Positions 62,001 to 64,000 of a DNA stretch of 64,000 bases are shown piece after piece (the stretch's first letter is position 1; every line of letters starts with the position of its first letter). The notes beneath the pieces were generated by a model. That model searched no databases, was not told the DNA's origin, and saw only the letters and a program-made list of their open reading frames with translations. The position numbers and the translations under genes were made by a program. Source of the stretch: Tetrahymena elliotti 4EA (Eukaryota > Ciliophora > Oligohymenophorea > Hymenostomatida > Tetrahymenidae); NCBI GenBank assembly GCA_000231825.2, contig JH720355.1:329475-393474 (forward strand), in the 5' to 3' direction.

Positions 62001-62373
62001 CTTGCACTTTGGTTTCTATATTTGGATTTTCATCAGTTATTGAGTCTTACATTGTAAAGTCATAGTCTGAATTAGCTTAATCTTTCTTTGATTTATTTAA
62101 AAGTTTTTTTAAGTTTTTTTTCTAAAAAGGCCCGGTGGGTTTGATAGACTGAGGTGAGTTTTTATCCATACGGCTCGACTACTGTTAAGAATTATCGTAA
62201 ACTTAATTACTTCTCATTGATTCTTAATTCTGCTAATTAAAAATTTGATGACTTATTTCTTCTTAATGACTAACAACATGCTCCTAAATAGAAGTACAGC
62301 TCTTTTAAGATTATAAAAAATAAATCAATAATTAAAATTATTTATTCATTATCTCTAACAATGAATTATACAT
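59032..62373 (-). CDS. Large Gln/Asn/Ser-rich low-complexity protein, up to 1113 aa
   Basis: One uninterrupted frame, with TAA/TAG as Gln, ends at TGA 59032-59034. The longest ATG is at 62373 (1113 residues). An in-frame ATG at 62217 would give 1061, and the residues between look coding, so I prefer the longer form. The protein is disordered and dominated by Gln, Asn and Ser, with scattered short motifs such as SIKPTGPFQ, GQRGIQKSPSL and NPITRLRNKS, and a basic C-terminus. No membrane segment or known domain is seen. Codon use matches its neighbours. The absence of introns over 3.3 kb is notable here. The function is unknown. Confidence 0.78.
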
Positions 62374-63552
62374 TTTTAAAAATTAAATCCAATGCAAATT
62401 GGAATAAAAATTTAATCCTTCAAATCACAAATTAATCTAACTAAAATAAAGTTTTACAGGAGATTGTATAGTATCCATAAAAGGGTTTGTACCTAAATTA
62501 ACCATAATTTTGCTATATAGGGTCTATCTATCAAAATCATCCAGGGACTATTTGCTTTTAGACTGAACTCTTTTTTAGCTTTCAGGATGCAAATATCTAA
62601 AAGACATATGAAATATAATATATATTGTATTAGTTAGTTTGTTTGTTTATTTACCTATTTTTTCTACTATTATCAAAATTTATAGTAAACAACTTAAAAT
62701 TTTTAGCTTAGATTATATTTTATGTAAATTAAATTACAGTTAACTGGTTTCTACTTTACTTTATCTTATTATTAACTTTTATTTTTTTGCAGATATTATG
62801 TAGAATAACTTAATCTAAATTATTTATTTTTTTACACTACTGTCAAACAAACAAAAATTAATCTATAATAAGGTTTTTCATTTTTATTTATGTTTTTAAT
62901 TATAAGAATACTAATTCATGGGTTCTTAACAAAAAAGTAAATTTACAAATAAATGTGTTTTTCTATCAATTGAATTTTAATATTAAATTTATCTTTGCTA
63001 ATCATTATTATTGAACAAATAATAATTCTTAAAATGAGCTTCATTTTTTTGTATTTTTTAGATGATTGAAATACCTGTTAAATTAAAATTTTAAAAATAT
63101 TCCTCTTTTTAAATAAAATGCATAAAATCAATTCAAAAAAATAAATGGATTTATTTGAAGATTCAAATTTCCTTGTTAACTATTTAAAATAATTTTTAAA
63201 GTTTCTCTTGATTGATTTATCTTTTATAAATTTTAAATGGTTGTAGTCTTTTTCAAGTGTAAATAAATAATTGTGAATTTTATTTTTATTTTTATAAAAT
63301 TGCAAACAAACAAATAATATTTTTTGAGAAATATTTCATAAATCTTGAATATAAAAATTAAGAAACAAATAAATGAATAAACTAAAATCATATGATTTGA
63401 AATTAGACATTAATATATTTATAGTGAATTATTATTCATTGAGTTAAAGAGGATTTTGAGTTTTTATTTTGTAAATATTCTTTATTTCTTGATTAGTGAA
63501 TTTAAATCAAAACAAAATTTGATAAATTAATTTGTTTATTTTTTTAATTTTA
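62374..63552. other. Divergent intergenic region, A+T rich
   Basis: About 1.2 kb between the minus-strand Q/N-rich gene and the plus-strand RS-domain gene. It should contain both promoters. No motif or gene was recognised. Confidence 0.5.
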
Positions 63553-64000
63553 ATGTCAGATAGAAGAAAAACCAAGAGGTCTTACAGTCGCTCTAGATCT
63601 AGATCAAGTTCTAGGTCAAGAAATAAAAAGAGTACTAAAAATAGTTAAAATGATTATTATCGTAGCTCTTAAAATAACAGTAGTTCTTACTCAAATAATG
63701 GAGGGGGTAGTAGCAGTAGTAGAAGACATACAGAAAGTACAACATATCAATCAAGCAGCAAAAACAATAATTCTTCCAGTGGAAGCTCTAAAAATGATTA
63801 TAATTACTCTTCAAGCAATTATCAAGGAAATCATTCAAATAGCAGCACAAATAAAGATTAAAAGAGTTCTAAGGACAGTAAAGAAAGTAGAGATTATAGA
63901 GATAGCAGAGATAATAGAGATTATAAAGATAGTAGAGATAGCAAAGACAGTAGAGATAATAGAGATAGAGACCACAGAGATCATAGAGATAGTAGAGATA
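63553..64000 (+). CDS. RS/RD-rich protein, N-terminal part (cut by window end)
   Basis: The frame opens at ATG 63553 and runs to the window end. It starts MSDRRKTKRSYSRSRSRSSS, a typical RS-type nuclear-speckle/splicing-factor signature. A Ser/Asn-rich stretch with a short Gly run (NNGGGSSSSRRHTE) follows, and then a long alternating series of Arg-Asp with Ser, Tyr, Asn or His (SRDYRDSRDNRDYKDSRDSK). Such RS/RD mixed-charge tracts occur in SR-related splicing proteins and drive nuclear-speckle localisation. No RNA-binding domain falls within the visible 149 residues, so the exact family cannot be given. Confidence 0.82.

Noticed and set aside
1..64000. Widespread pseudogenes, suggested by many TAA/TAG codons inside homologous regions
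   Set aside because: TAA and TAG fall at Gln-like positions in conserved proteins (stomatin-like, EBP2, transporter, cyclase) while TGA is absent until the end, so the alternative ciliate code explains them.

Overview
This looks like macronuclear DNA from a ciliate of the Tetrahymena type. Base composition is extremely A+T rich. Recognisable proteins run through many in-frame TAA and TAG codons, which must be read as glutamine, and every gene I could close ends at TGA. Introns are short, about 45-280 nt, A+T rich and GT...AG. Intron length argues against Paramecium, whose introns are about 20-35 nt. Reading with the standard code breaks nearly every gene here, so I re-read all genes by hand with TGA as the only stop. 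I saw no tRNA, rRNA, CRISPR array or transposon.

Layout. 1-17049 (minus): two giant tandem paralogous membrane proteins; the left one is cut by the window edge. 19323-20638 (minus): stomatin-like protein 2. 22298-24997 (plus) and 25205-26997 (minus): Q/N-rich proteins of unknown role. 27337-32016 (minus): a 1.5-kilo-residue protein with a helical N-terminal half and a Q/E-rich tail. 32437-34347 (minus): the ribosome biogenesis factor EBP2 with a Gly-rich repeat tail holding a 100-N assembly gap. 35243-36946 (plus): an SLC35F6-like transporter. 37561-37983 (plus): a small Cys-rich anchored protein. 38557-39948 (plus): a Q/N-rich protein. 40158-42408 (minus): THOC5, an mRNA-export THO subunit. 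43896-48497 (plus): a voltage-sensor/nucleotidyl cyclase fusion with 14 exons. 49267-52032 (plus): a protein that appears to join an SP-RING-like SUMO-ligase domain to a Ulp1-like SUMO-protease domain. 52530-52985 (plus): a small coiled-coil protein. 53772-58331: two head-to-head leucine-rich-repeat arrays with one repeat per exon. 59032-62373 (minus): a large Q/N/S-rich protein. 63553 to the end (plus): the start of an RS-domain protein.

The genes are mostly unrelated housekeeping and lineage-specific genes, with no operon logic. The exceptions are the local duplications: the giant membrane pair and the LRR pair. Most exon models were checked for intron phase and for total length divisible by three. 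The most interesting items are the apparent SUMO ligase/protease fusion, the voltage-sensor cyclase, the divergent LRR arrays and the probably artefactual gap in EBP2.
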